Shown here: positions 51,368-60,517 of the stretch, piece by piece
Numbering within the stretch: the stretch's first letter is position 1
Layout: each line of letters starts with the position of its first letter
Source of the DNA: an uncultured Alphaproteobacteria bacterium
GTDB taxonomy: Bacteria > Pseudomonadota > Alphaproteobacteria > Rs-D84
Assembly: GCA_905233975.1 (NCBI GenBank)
Contig: CAJOGD010000004.1
Span: forward strand, 207,883 to 271,882
Length of the DNA: 64,000 bases
Direction of reading: 5' to 3'
Notes under the pieces: model-generated
Databases searched by the model: none
What the model was told of the DNA's origin: nothing
Seen by the model: the letters and a program-made list of their open reading frames with translations, nothing else
Made by a program: the position numbers and the translations under genes

Positions 51368-52906
51368 ATGCAGTTGAAAAAGTTTTTGTTGTTCGGATTA
51401 TTGGCGGCGGTGTTGCCGGCGGTGGCGGAGGAAGCGACGGACCGAAAAACCGCAACGTCGTTGAAATATGTCGAACATGAATTGGACACACGACAAAATA
51501 AATTTACCGCGGAACAAAACAAAGCCATGGAATACACCAATGCGGCCGGAACGGTGGAAAAACGCACAGTTAAATCTGATTTGGGAACCAACACGTCCGA
51601 CACATCATTACCAATGGTTGGTGGTGTTAACACGAAACTTGCCACGAAACAGGACGATATCGCCCCAATCAATGACCATACCGTAGTCACATATACCGGA
51701 ACGAGTGGAAAAATCGGCGCCAAGGGAATTTATCAGGCTACCGAATCGTATGTGGAACAAAGCGATAATTTAATCGACGCCAAAACATTCAACGCGGCAC
51801 TTAAAAGGGGTCTTGATAGTGAATTTCTTTGTTCGGAATATAAACCGGGCACAGACCTTTGCTGGGTTTGGTCAATACATAATAACGGGCCAAAGAATCT
51901 GTATGACCCGGCCACAAATCCGATAGAACAAGGAAATATAAATTCTTCGAACGGACAACCAATTAATAATCTTGGAGAAAAACGTGTGAGAACCGGTTTT
52001 ATCAATGTTGAACCAAACACCCAATACACAATATCATCTGGGGGGCTATCATACATTTTTGTCTATCAATATAGATCTGATGAAACCTATTTAAGTGGCA
52101 ATTCAATTGCGTGGCACGCCAGCCCTAGTACTTTTACAACAAGCCAATCTACCGGAAAGATTCGGATTCTTCTTGCCAATGGGCAGAATCCTGATACGTC
52201 AACAAGTATAACACCATCGGATTTGTTGTGGTTGCAGGTAGAGGCCGGTTCAACCGCGACACCATATCAGGACGTCCAATATACCACCCTTGTCCCGGCG
52301 GGGTATACACCGGTGGAGTATATAATTTCCAATGGAACGCAATACTTTGATAGCGGGCGCAAGGCAACCGAAAAATCAGAGGTTAGCGTCACCGTTATGG
52401 CAACAGTGTCGGATTCTACAAAAAATCGATTAATTGGAAATTACGCGGACCCCAGTAGGGCCTTCTCACTAAACATGTCAACAACTGGTGGGTCGTCACG
52501 ATTTGGAAATCAGGTTGTTAGTGGTATAGCAATGCCTATAGGCAGTAAACATGTGTTTTCAAATGGTGCCGCTGGTCTGCGAATGGACGCGGAGGTACTG
52601 CGTGCATGGACCGCACAACCGGCCTTTGAAACGCCAGGTAATGTTGCGCTGTTGGCGTCAACGAATACCACGACCACAGTGCCATCAAATTTAACAAATG
52701 GGCTTGCCGGGAATACCTATAATATAACATGGCACGAAGATGGTGTTTTGGTTATGAATTTAATACCGGCGCGCCGCAATCAAGATAGCGTTGTTGGTAT
52801 GTACGATACGGTGTCGGGTACGTTCTTTGAAAATGCCGGAACCGGTGTGTTCCAGGCCGGACCGGATATCAACAACATAATCTATGTGCCCCAGGGACAA
52901 AATTAA
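51368..52906 (+). CDS. Variable surface-protein family member, longest copy (512 aa)
   Basis: Starts at ATG 51368 after GGGGAG. The constant module is complete (ATDRKTATSLKYVEHELDTR, GVNTKLATKQDDI, NDHTVVTYTG, FLCSEYKPGTDLCWVWSIHN). Two variable modules follow. The first (NLYDPATNPIEQGNINSSNG, VRTGFINVEPNTQYTISSGG, LWLQVEAGSTATPYQDV) resembles phage tail-fibre-type carbohydrate-binding segments. The second is LamG-like (YTPVEYIISNGTQYFDSGRK, MNLIPARRNQDSVVGMYDTV, FFENAGTGVFQAGPD). The tail is IYVPQGQN. Having both modules in one copy shows that they can be stacked. RNA B3 is the direct leader. It converges with prfB, six bases apart. Confidence 0.8.
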   Translation: MQLKKFLLFGLLAAVLPAVAEEATDRKTATSLKYVEHELDTRQNKFTAEQNKAMEYTNAAGTVEKRTVKSDLGTNTSDTSLPMVGGVNTKLATKQDDIAPINDHTVVTYTGTSGKIGAKGIYQATESYVEQSDNLIDAKTFNAALKRGLDSEFLCSEYKPGTDLCWVWSIHNNGPKNLYDPATNPIEQGNINSSNGQPINNLGEKRVRTGFINVEPNTQYTISSGGLSYIFVYQYRSDETYLSGNSIAWHASPSTFTTSQSTGKIRILLANGQNPDTSTSITPSDLLWLQVEAGSTATPYQDVQYTTLVPAGYTPVEYIISNGTQYFDSGRKATEKSEVSVTVMATVSDSTKNRLIGNYADPSRAFSLNMSTTGGSSRFGNQVVSGIAMPIGSKHVFSNGAAGLRMDAEVLRAWTAQPAFETPGNVALLASTNTTTTVPSNLTNGLAGNTYNITWHEDGVLVMNLIPARRNQDSVVGMYDTVSGTFFENAGTGVFQAGPDINNIIYVPQGQN

Positions 52907-52912
52907 TTTTGA

Positions 52913-53984
52913 TTAACCGCGGCGGAGTAATGCCAACATAAATTCGTCCAAATCGCCGTCCAGAACGGCGTCCGAATCCGTATTTTCGGTGCCGGTCCGA
53001 ACATCTTTGACCAAACGATATGGATACAGGACATAGTTTCGAATCTGACTGCCCCATTCGATTTTTTTCTGGGCGGCCTTGGCGGCGTCTTCTTCGGCGG
53101 CGCGTTTTTGCATTTCCAATTCGTAAAGGCGCGAACGCAAGATTTTCATCGCCATGTCTTTGTTTTGAAACTGACTGCGTTCGTTTTGGCATGTCACGAC
53201 TATGCCGGTGGGAATGTGTGTGATGCGCACCGCGCTGTCGGTTTTGTTTACGTGTTGCCCGCCCGCGCCCGAAGAACGATATGTATCAATGCGCAGGTCT
53301 TTTTCATTTATTTCGATATTGATTGTGTCGTCAATGTCCGGCCATACGTCAACGGACGCAAAACTGGTTTGTCGTTTGCCGTTCGCATTAAAGGGCGATA
53401 TGCGTACCAGCCGGTGCACGCCGATTTCGTTGCGCAACCACCCATAGGCGCGTTCGCCGATTATGCGCATGGTCATACTTTTGATGCCGGCGGTGTCGCC
53501 CGGGTGTTCTTCGACAATTTCCACCGTAAATCCATGGCGTTCGGCCCAACGCATATACATACGTTCCAACATTTGCGCCCAATCTTGGGCCTCGGTCCCG
53601 CCGGCGCCGGATTGGATAAACAAAAACGCGTTGTTTCCGTCCGCGGGTTGGTTGAAAAGTGTAATATACGCGGCGCGGCGCGCCGCATTCGCCAGGTTTT
53701 CAATCGCCGCGATAATGTCGGGGTCTTCGGGCGCAATCGCATATAATTCGCGCAGGTTTTCAAATTCCGCGTCCATGTCTTCGATTTGTTTCAGGTCGCG
53801 TTCCGCCGCGGACTTTTTTTGCATTATCGCGCGCGCCGCGTCCGGATCATTCCATAAATCCGGCGATAAAGATTGCTGTGTAAGTGCGGCAATGTGTTCG
53901 CGTAATCTTGCGGGGTCAAAGAAACCCCCGAATATTATTCAGGTTATCGGAAATTTCAGAAAATATTTCATTTGCCAAAAACAT
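52913..53984 (-). CDS. prfB: Peptide chain release factor 2 with programmed +1 frameshift
   Basis: RF2 recognises UGA and UAA stop codons. The gene begins at ATG 53984; 22 codons later the frame meets TGA (53918-53916) in the context GGGGG-TTT-CTT-TGA-C, the classical autoregulatory shift site with an SD-like GGGGG. After skipping one T (53918), reading continues DPARLREHIAALTQQSLSPD and on to 52913, so the coding join is 53984-53919 plus 53917-52913 and yields 356 aa. The catalytic GGQ lies in SSGAGGQHVNKTDSAVRITH, and the recognition region of domain 2 is present. When RF2 is scarce, UGA termination slows and frameshifting restores RF2. Confidence 0.95.
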
Positions 53985-54032
53985 GTTTTAATCATAACAA
54001 CAAAAAATCCAAAATCAACCATAAAACAAATC

Positions 54033-54061
54033 TTGCGGGCGGCATAAAATTATGATAAAAT
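54033..54061 (+). promoter_or_regulatory. Promoter of the 54087 gene
   Basis: TTGCGG and TAAAAT with 17-bp spacing and TGA before the -10; AGGGAGAGAG ribosome-binding region. Confidence 0.6.
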
Positions 54062-54086
54062 AATTGACAACTAGGGAGAGAGTTTC

Positions 54087-55262
54087 ATGAAACATTTATT
54101 CTATATCACTGGGGCGATTTGCGCATGCATGATTGGTGCGGGTGCGTACGGTGCAACGGGTCAGCGCGGAAATCAAGGCCTGGCCAACGCGTATAAGACG
54201 AACCAGCGCAATACCTATTACATGGTGAATGTGCCGGACGTTGATACCGCCTGTCGGACCAAGATTGATAAATGTTTGTCGGATTATTGTGGCGATATAA
54301 CCGTTGTCCCGGGGCAACAGGCCGGACGATGCGCTTATTCGACCGAAAGTGAATTGTATAACTATGTTTTGCTTTGTTTGCGAAATGATAATTCTGTGCT
54401 TTTGCCGAATTATTCGGCGGGGACCAAGATGGGTGTTGGGGGCCTGAATACCGCGGCGCACCTTTGCCCGTCGTATGTGCAACAGGAATTAATGGCGTGG
54501 CTTTCTATGTCGAATATGGCCAATGAATTATCCAAGGCGCATTCGCCCCAATGTCTGCAACGGCGCCAGGAGTTAGAGGCCGCAATGTCTTGTCATTCGG
54601 TGGCGTTGGCGTATGGAAACGAAACGTCCAGTATGTTGATGTCGCAACTGACCGATTTCTGTGGCGCGGGCGTGCAGGGCGGGTCGGCCGAAATGGTGTC
54701 GCGATTTGCGAACGCCGGTAACGTTGGCGCGAACATTTGGGGATGGGCCGAAAAGATTGTTAGCCTGGATTTGAATAAAAAGGCGGCCGATTGGGAAAAT
54801 GCAGTCGATGCGGTTTTGGCGTCCTATACGAATCGTATGAATTTGGCGTGCGGCGAAAACATGCAATTGAATTTGGCGTCGCATGATACCGGCGGAACGC
54901 CAACGGCGCTGCAGACGGCGGCCGGAATTGCGGTTGGTGCGGCGTTCCCGGACGCGCAAAAAAAAAATAACGGCCCAGTAGGCAAAGCCGAAATCTTTTT
55001 TGAAGTAAAGTCTTATACCGAAGTTTATGATTACCCGACCGCGAACCAGGTTGTCCAGGCCGGGCTTGCACAATCTTCGTTGACCCAGAACGCGTTTCTG
55101 ACCAGTGCCCAGATGGACGATATGAAGAACGCGTATAAAAACGGAACCAAGGTATTTATCTTGCGCGATAGCACGCGTTGCTATATCGTTCCGGTCGCGG
55201 AAACAACGTCCACAGAAACGTCTATGGTCGCGCAACAATTCGCAAATTGCATTTATAAGTAG
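54087..55262 (+). CDS. Secreted hypothetical protein, 391 aa
   Basis: The signal peptide is MKHLFYITGAICACMIGAGAYGA. The mature part has about ten cysteines (CRTKIDKCLSDYCGD, CAYS, CLRND, CPSY, CLQRR, CHSV, CGAG) and long alpha-helical stretches. The C-terminal third includes TAAGIAVGAAFPDAQKKNN and LTSAQMDDMKNAYKNGTKVF. I do not recognise a family. The N-terminal cysteine cluster resembles that of the secreted protein at 44749. It stands alone, with its own promoter, between prfB and a variable surface-protein unit. Confidence 0.7.
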   Translation: MKHLFYITGAICACMIGAGAYGATGQRGNQGLANAYKTNQRNTYYMVNVPDVDTACRTKIDKCLSDYCGDITVVPGQQAGRCAYSTESELYNYVLLCLRNDNSVLLPNYSAGTKMGVGGLNTAAHLCPSYVQQELMAWLSMSNMANELSKAHSPQCLQRRQELEAAMSCHSVALAYGNETSSMLMSQLTDFCGAGVQGGSAEMVSRFANAGNVGANIWGWAEKIVSLDLNKKAADWENAVDAVLASYTNRMNLACGENMQLNLASHDTGGTPTALQTAAGIAVGAAFPDAQKKNNGPVGKAEIFFEVKSYTEVYDYPTANQVVQAGLAQSSLTQNAFLTSAQMDDMKNAYKNGTKVFILRDSTRCYIVPVAETTSTETSMVAQQFANCIYK

Positions 55263-55283
55263 GTGTAAATTGGAAGTGAACTC

Positions 55284-55412
55284 GTCATACCGCCGAAGGG
55301 CGGTATCTCGTTATTACCGTTGCGGCCCAAAACCGCAATGTCCCCGACGGGATCCCGCGTGAAATCACCCAACGCTATGCGTTTTTTGCGGGGCCCGATA
55401 CCGCGGGGTGAC
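55284..55412. repeat. GTCATACC element R8
   Basis: Begins GTCATACCGCCGAAGGGCGG and ends GCGGGGTGACG; it lies upstream of RNA B4. An AGTG/TTAGTG word cluster follows (55413-55447). Confidence 0.68.
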
Positions 55413-55443
55413 GACACTAACACTAACCACTTACACTTTTCAC

Positions 55444-55473
55444 TTGTTTTTTATTTTCGTTTTCTGATACAAT
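55444..55473 (+). promoter_or_regulatory. Promoter of structured RNA B4
   Basis: TTGTTT and TACAAT with 18-bp spacing and TGA before the -10. Confidence 0.8.
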
Positions 55474-55479
55474 GTTCGT

Positions 55480-55676
55480 GTCGATGGGTGTTCCATTGAT
55501 GGGGTGTAGATACCCGTTTGAGGATGTCGAGTTATGGTATCGACAGAAACTCCAACCAAAATTGGTTGGAGGGTTGCGAATAATATCGGACTCGTCCGAT
55601 AAAATAAGCACACAATTTCCTCAAATTGTATCTAACCTCCAACCACTTGAGTTTGTTCGGTGGTTTCGTTTGTTTG
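55480..55676 (+). ncRNA. Structured leader RNA, type B, copy B4
   Basis: Hairpin 1 has loop GGGTGTTCC, and hairpin 2 is GGGT-GTAGAT-ACCC. The long-range helix pairs TTTGAGGA (55517-55524) with TCCTCAAA (55618-55625). CTCCAACCAA pairs with TTGGTTGGAG, and the latter can instead pair with CCTCCAACCA (10 bp), which overlaps the terminator stem ACCAC..GTGGT by four bases. A TCGGAC..GTCCGA hairpin lies between. Closest to B1. It is upstream of the 55817 gene, with R9 between. Confidence 0.8.
55642..55676 (+). terminator. Terminator of RNA B4
   Basis: ACCAC..GTGGT hairpin followed by TTCGTTTGTTT, an imperfect T tract. Confidence 0.6.
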
Positions 55677-55705
55677 CGGTTGGTGCGGGATTGCGCGGAA
55701 ACTCC

Positions 55706-55798
55706 GTCATTCCGGCGAAAGCCGGAATCCCGTCGGACCGGCAGAGAGTTAATTCTCAGGAAAGCCTGAGGAGATCCCGCGTCAAGCGCGGGATGACG
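55706..55798. repeat. GTCATTCC element R9
   Basis: Begins GTCATTCCGGCGAAAGCCGG (intact hairpin) and ends CGCGGGATGACG, between RNA B4 and the 55817 gene. It contains GTTAATTCTCAGGAAAGCC, shared with R4. Confidence 0.72.
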
Positions 55799-55816
55799 AA
55801 AGAAAAGGAGAGCGAT

Positions 55817-56950
55817 ATGCAATTGAAAAAGTTTTTGTTGTTTGGGTTGTTGGCGGCGGTGGTGCCGGCGGCGGCCGAAGAAGCCGCGGACCGCAAGACC
55901 GCAACGTCGTTGAAATACGTCACACACGAATTGGACGCACGACAAAACAAATTTAGTGCTGACACGAACAAGGCCATGGAATATACCAACGCGGCCGGGA
56001 CGGTGCAAAAACGCGCGGTCACATCAGATCTGGATAATGGTGGGACCGAATCGCTGCCCATGGTTGGTGGTGTGAATACAAAATTAAATCAAAAACAGGA
56101 CGACATCGCTGCGGTCAACGATCATACAGCCGTCACATATACCGGGCAGCCCGGCGGAATAGGGCAAAAGGGGATTTATCAGGCCACCGGCACATACGCC
56201 GAACAATCGGATAACCTGATTGACGCCAAAACATTCAACGCCGCATTAAAGAAAGGTCTTGATAGTGAATTTATCTGTTCGGAATCCGACCCAAACACAA
56301 ATCTTTGTTGGGTTTATTCGATACATAATCCAACAACGGATAATACACTTTTGCCGGCGGATTATACACCGTTGGAATATATCGAATCCACAGGGACACA
56401 GTATATTAATACTGACAGGAAACTTGCCGGGTCGGATACGGTGGAATTTAAATTTTCCCATATTAATCCACAACGCACTGATAATATGCTTGCCGGGTAC
56501 TATGGTGGCAACACTAGTTTTGCGTTAAATATAATGGGAAGCGGTTCGCATTATAACTTGTATTTTTATTACAAAAGTCCAGTGGGCACCAATATTATGC
56601 CTATAACAGATTTTAATGCCATGCATACGATAAAGGTTTCTGATGGTGCATTGTATGTTGACGGTAGGTTCAAGTATAAATCTAATCAAACAAATGATTT
56701 TACCACCGGAGAAAATGTGACGGTTTTTCTAGCTGGCAGTCACTGGATATCCGCACGCATATACTATTACAAGGTGACGGGGGCCGACGGGACGTTGTTG
56801 CAATACCTGATTCCGGCACGTCGCAATATTGATGATGCAATTGGTATGTATGATGTCGTGGCAAATAAGTTTAAACCAAAATCTGGAACCAATGATTTTA
56901 CCCCTGGTCCGGACGCGAATAACAATATTTATATTTTACAGAATCAGTGA
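55817..56950 (+). CDS. Variable surface-protein family member (377 aa)
   Basis: Starts at ATG 55817 after GGAGAG. The constant module is complete, with small differences (signal MQLKKFLLFGLLAAVVPAAA; one short indel at LDNGGTESLPMVGG). It ends FICSESDPNTNLCWVYSIHN. The variable part is LamG-like: YTPLEYIESTGTQYINTDRK, LAGYYGGNTSFALNIMGSG, LYVDGRFKYKSN, then LLQYLIPARRNIDDAIGMYD, FTPGPDANN and the tail IYILQNQ. RNA B4 and R9 lie upstream. The TLLQYLIPARRN and GMYDxV segments recur in all LamG-type copies. Surface exposure is inferred from the signal peptide and domain type. Confidence 0.8.
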   Translation: MQLKKFLLFGLLAAVVPAAAEEAADRKTATSLKYVTHELDARQNKFSADTNKAMEYTNAAGTVQKRAVTSDLDNGGTESLPMVGGVNTKLNQKQDDIAAVNDHTAVTYTGQPGGIGQKGIYQATGTYAEQSDNLIDAKTFNAALKKGLDSEFICSESDPNTNLCWVYSIHNPTTDNTLLPADYTPLEYIESTGTQYINTDRKLAGSDTVEFKFSHINPQRTDNMLAGYYGGNTSFALNIMGSGSHYNLYFYYKSPVGTNIMPITDFNAMHTIKVSDGALYVDGRFKYKSNQTNDFTTGENVTVFLAGSHWISARIYYYKVTGADGTLLQYLIPARRNIDDAIGMYDVVANKFKPKSGTNDFTPGPDANNNIYILQNQ

Positions 56951-57047
56951 AGATAGTGTTAGTGTAAGTGGTTAGTGATGTCGCCACGCGGTATGACGGT
57001 TTCATTGCCCACTAGCCACTAGCCCTTTCCACTGTTATTCAACCGTC

Positions 57048-57076
57048 TTGCACCATGAATTTTTTTTTGATATAAT
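57048..57076 (+). promoter_or_regulatory. Amidase promoter (near-leaderless)
   Basis: TTGCAC and TATAAT with 17-bp spacing and TGA before the -10; only nine bases separate the -10 from ATG 57086. The spacer contains nine T in a row. Confidence 0.65.
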
Positions 57077-57085
57077 GCCAATGAA

Positions 57086-58237
57086 ATGAAGGTATCAAGG
57101 CGTCATCTTTTAAAAATTACGGGAATTGGGATTTTTGTCGCCGGCATGTTTCCGCGTATCGCGTTGGCGGCGCGCAATTCTATTAAATCTATGCGCACCG
57201 GCGTGCAACCCGGGGGCAAGACGCGTTTTGTTATCGAAACCGCAAATCGGCCGTCTTATACGATTATCTATGGCGAAAATACTTTGACGGTAAAGTTGTC
57301 GAATACGCCGGCGGACAATTTGGTCAGTCCTAAATTGGCGTCGGGAACATTGGTGCGTGGTGTGTCGCAGACACAAATCGGCGATGCGGTAAATATTGTT
57401 TTGGACCTTAAACGTTCGGTTGCGGAAATTCCAAAGAACCAGATTATGATTTTGGAACCGAATGGCGATAATGATTATCGGTTGGTGTTAGACTTTGTCG
57501 CGGGCAGTGCGGGCGCAAACACGACCGCGGTCGCGGCGACCGACACCGCGCCGGCCGAAAAAAAGCGCATAATTGTTATTGATGCCGGACATGGCGGTAA
57601 AGATCCGGGCTGTATCGGGCGCGGCGGCACCAAAGAGAAAACCGTCGTTCTATCCGTTGCGCAAAAATTGCGCAGTGCACTTAAAAACGCCGGATTTACG
57701 GTGTATATGACGCGGGGCGACGATACGTATTTGAAATTGAACGAGCGGGCGGAAATCGCGGAAAAACGTCACGCGGATTTGTTCCTTTCGATTCATGCGA
57801 ATGCAAACCCGAATCGTTCGATGAAGGGCTTTTCGATTTATACGCTTTCTGAAAAAGCCTCGGACGAGGAGGCGCAGAAACTTGCCGATGCCGAAAACGC
57901 CGCGGACAAGATTGATGTGTCCGGGTTTGAAAGTTTTTCCAAGGATATTCGTATCGCGCTTTCGTCGTTGCAACAACACGCGGTTGCGGAAATGAGTGAA
58001 GAATACGCAAACGGTTGTGCGCGCGCGTTTACACGTGCGGGCATAGAGCAACAGCCCGGTCCCGCGGTGCGTCATGCGCCACTTGCGGTGTTGCGTTCGA
58101 CTGTGCCGGGGGCGTTGATCGAATGCGGGCACCTTTCGAACAAGGCCGAAGAAAAATTGTTGGCCGGTTCCGCACATCAGGATAAACTTGTTGCCGCGAT
58201 TGTAAAATCTGTAAAAAATTATAATTTTGAAGTATAA
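57086..58237 (+). CDS. amiC: Tat-exported N-acetylmuramoyl-L-alanine amidase (AmiC-like)
   Basis: A 383-aa periplasmic zinc amidase that cleaves the peptide stem from murein at division. The N-terminus has a twin-arginine signal (SRRHLLKITGIGIFVAGMF). An AMIN domain follows (about 40-145), targeting it to the septum. The Amidase_3 domain (about 165-378) has zinc ligands in DAGHGGKDPG and KEKTVVLS and in LSIHAN, and the catalytic Glu in IECGHLSN. The segment between ligands (about 245-305) matches the autoinhibitory helix of AmiA/B/C enzymes, which EnvC- or NlpD-type LytM factors relieve; the EnvC-like protein at 2321 is a natural candidate activator. Confidence 0.93.
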   Translation: MKVSRRHLLKITGIGIFVAGMFPRIALAARNSIKSMRTGVQPGGKTRFVIETANRPSYTIIYGENTLTVKLSNTPADNLVSPKLASGTLVRGVSQTQIGDAVNIVLDLKRSVAEIPKNQIMILEPNGDNDYRLVLDFVAGSAGANTTAVAATDTAPAEKKRIIVIDAGHGGKDPGCIGRGGTKEKTVVLSVAQKLRSALKNAGFTVYMTRGDDTYLKLNERAEIAEKRHADLFLSIHANANPNRSMKGFSIYTLSEKASDEEAQKLADAENAADKIDVSGFESFSKDIRIALSSLQQHAVAEMSEEYANGCARAFTRAGIEQQPGPAVRHAPLAVLRSTVPGALIECGHLSNKAEEKLLAGSAHQDKLVAAIVKSVKNYNFEV

Positions 58238-58240
58238 TCA

Positions 58241-58268
58241 TTGACAAACGAAACGGTTATGATAGCTT
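58241..58268 (+). promoter_or_regulatory. Probable promoter of the 58291 gene
   Basis: TTGACA and TAGCTT with 16-bp spacing, 22 nt before the ATG. Confidence 0.5.
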
Positions 58269-58290
58269 TTGTTAAAAAAGATAACAGGCT

Positions 58291-58818
58291 ATGATAAATC
58301 CAAAAGATTGTATAACTGTCACAGATACCAATGTCACCGTTAACGGCAAACGGGCCAAAAGTTATCGTGGGCATGACATATACGATAGGGATTTCTTGCC
58401 GCATATGTTTATAAACTTGCGTGATTGGATGTCGCAACAACATCAATATAATGGGCTTATTGCTATGAAGGTTATGTCGTCTGAAAACAAAGGAATGCCC
58501 ATCGATATCATAATACCAGAGCCGTCATCAGTACATGGAATTTATTTTTATGCGCAACTTGTCTTTGGAACAGAACAAGGGACCAAGGTCACAGACTGGG
58601 GGTGTCTTGGGTATTTTTCCGATGCAGATATGTGTGCAGAAAAGTGTGCACGATCGGCGTTCGGCGTAGGCAACTATGATGTCATAATATTGCTTGCACA
58701 TAAACTATTTTGCCCAGAAAAATACGAGGATATACTTTCGAAATTTTATTTAAATAGGGCATATACTATGAGTAAACACTCAATGCCACAGCCTTTTGTT
58801 GCAGACAGGGCACATTGA
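58291..58818 (+). CDS. Hypothetical protein, 175 aa
   Basis: I do not recognise this protein. It is soluble, without a signal peptide, with a probable beta-rich N-terminus (CITVTDTNVTVNGKRAKSY) and a central alpha/beta part (YNGLIAMKVMSSENKGMP, GIYFYAQLVFGTEQGTKV). It has five cysteines, mostly around DADMCAEKCA. The promoter 22 nt upstream supports the ATG, although the Shine-Dalgarno sequence is weak. AT-rich relative to the amidase before it. It belongs to the scattered set of single, unknown cytosolic genes in this window. Confidence 0.62.
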   Translation: MINPKDCITVTDTNVTVNGKRAKSYRGHDIYDRDFLPHMFINLRDWMSQQHQYNGLIAMKVMSSENKGMPIDIIIPEPSSVHGIYFYAQLVFGTEQGTKVTDWGCLGYFSDADMCAEKCARSAFGVGNYDVIILLAHKLFCPEKYEDILSKFYLNRAYTMSKHSMPQPFVADRAH

Positions 58819-58848
58819 TATTCACACGATTTATCAGCATAAAACCAC

Positions 58849-58878
58849 TTGCAAGATTTTGCATGCGTTGATTATAAT
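58849..58878 (+). promoter_or_regulatory. Promoter of the SSF transporter
   Basis: TTGCAA and TATAAT with 18-bp spacing. Confidence 0.6.
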
Positions 58879-58905
58879 CTTGGCATCATGACAAAGGGTT
58901 AAGAT

Positions 58906-60246
58906 ATGGACCTATCACAAATTGTTATAATTGCCGCGTTATTAAGCTTTATGGTTGTTGGTTTTTTTGTGAAAAAAAGCAGTATGAAATCTTATTCAGA
59001 TTTTACAATGAGCAAAGGAAAATTAAATTGGTTCACTATTGCGGCCGGTATCAGTATGACCTTTGCCGGTGGTGCCGCAATTTTAACCAGTGCGTCAATC
59101 GGGCACATGTTTAAATGGTATTCGTTGGTTGATCCGGTTTCATTGATGTTTGGTATTTTAATTGTTGTATTGTTTTACAAAAAATATCAACGTGATAGGG
59201 GAACAACAATATCTGATTTGCTGGCTTCGCGGCATAAGGGGTTGACCGTTCTAATTGGGTTAATTACGTCGTTTACATTTATGCTTATTGTGGCGGCAAA
59301 TTTTGTTGCGCTTTCAAAGTTGTTGTCGCCGTATTTTGCATCGATTGATCCACGATTGATAACATTTGCTATATCGACAATGGTGTTTGCCTATGTTGCT
59401 TTCGGTGGATTTAATTCCGTTACCAGGACGGATATTTTGCAATATATATTGATTACGGGGTTATTGATTGTGCCGGTTTTATTTTTCGTTATCACTAATC
59501 GTGGCGAATTGGTGCCCGACGTAATTACGCATAGGTTTGTCGATATGCCAACGGATTATATCATCTTGTTCGCAATTCCGATGGTATTTACGCCGTTGTC
59601 CCAAGATATAAATTTGCGCATAAAGTCTGCCAAGAATCCGCGACATGGTAAAGTTGGGCTGATAATGGGTGGGCTGTTTTATTGCAGTATTGCGGTCACC
59701 GCCGCGTATGTTGGCATATATCTGGGCAATAATAACTTTGCTTTGGCGGATTCCGAACAGGCGATACCGTTATTCTTTAAAAGTAATTTCCCAACATACG
59801 GTTTTATTGGGATAATCGCGGCGTTGGCGGCCATTGTTTCGACACTCGATTCATATATTTTAAATGCGATAACGTCAATATCGAATGATATTATAAAGCC
59901 GTTGTCGCGGGGCGGGGATTATGCGGCCAAGACAATAAAAATATCGTCGTGGATTACATATGCCGGCGCGATGTTGATTGCATTGGTCTTTAATCAGGTA
60001 TTGGTTTTATCGCTTACGTCGTTGTTGATTTACATATCTGTATTGGCGCCGGTGGCGTTGGGTCGGGCATTACATTTGGACGCAAGGCGAATCTTTATTG
60101 GTTCGATAATAAATATTACCACAATCATAGCGGTTGAAATATTTTCTTTGTCATTGTCGCCACGTGCAGTCATTTATCCAATATTCGGTTGTTTGGTAAT
60201 GGTGGTGATTTATTTATTGAATATAATGCGTATTAGAAAAGATTAG
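58906..60246 (+). CDS. Sodium:solute symporter family transporter
   Basis: Inner-membrane protein of 446 aa with about 12-13 transmembrane helices. Family features include SYSDFTMSKGKLNWFTIAAG near residues 30-48, the SSF-type ITFAISTMVFAYVAFGGFN with SVTRTDILQYILI, FTPLSQDINLR (the conserved region with Gln/Asp), and AALAAIVSTLDSYILNAITS near residue 310 where the sodium-binding serines lie. The SSF family carries sugars, proline, pantothenate, carboxylates and others; the substrate cannot be told here. AAGGGTTAAG lies before the ATG. It is monocistronic, with tRNA-Ser convergent downstream. Confidence 0.88.
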   Translation: MDLSQIVIIAALLSFMVVGFFVKKSSMKSYSDFTMSKGKLNWFTIAAGISMTFAGGAAILTSASIGHMFKWYSLVDPVSLMFGILIVVLFYKKYQRDRGTTISDLLASRHKGLTVLIGLITSFTFMLIVAANFVALSKLLSPYFASIDPRLITFAISTMVFAYVAFGGFNSVTRTDILQYILITGLLIVPVLFFVITNRGELVPDVITHRFVDMPTDYIILFAIPMVFTPLSQDINLRIKSAKNPRHGKVGLIMGGLFYCSIAVTAAYVGIYLGNNNFALADSEQAIPLFFKSNFPTYGFIGIIAALAAIVSTLDSYILNAITSISNDIIKPLSRGGDYAAKTIKISSWITYAGAMLIALVFNQVLVLSLTSLLIYISVLAPVALGRALHLDARRIFIGSIINITTIIAVEIFSLSLSPRAVIYPIFGCLVMVVIYLLNIMRIRKD

Positions 60247-60296
60247 TATGGCACTGAAATTTTTAAGCCCGCATTGTGCGGGCTAACAAAATCTCG

Positions 60297-60387
60297 TGGC
60301 GGAGATAGGGGGATTCGAACCCTCGATACAGTTTCCTGTATACACGATTTCGAGTCGTGCGCATTCAACCAGCTCTGCCATATCTCC
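60297..60387 (-). tRNA. tRNA-Ser (CGA)
   Basis: On the minus strand: acceptor GGAGATA/TATCTCC, anticodon loop CTCGAAA giving CGA (60350-60352), a long class II variable arm with ATACAG-GAAA-CTGTAT, a T arm with TTCGAAT, and encoded CCA. An AGCCCGC/GCGGGCT hairpin lies at 60265-60283, just beyond its 3' end. Confidence 0.95.
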
Positions 60388-60517
60388 GGTGCGGGTATTA
60401 TACACGCACCTAAACATTTTGCAAGGTGATTTTTTGCGCCCATTTTTCGATACTAAAAAATTGACAATTCGTTTGTTTTGAGTATATTTTAATCAACCGT
60501 TTAATAAGGAGTGAACA

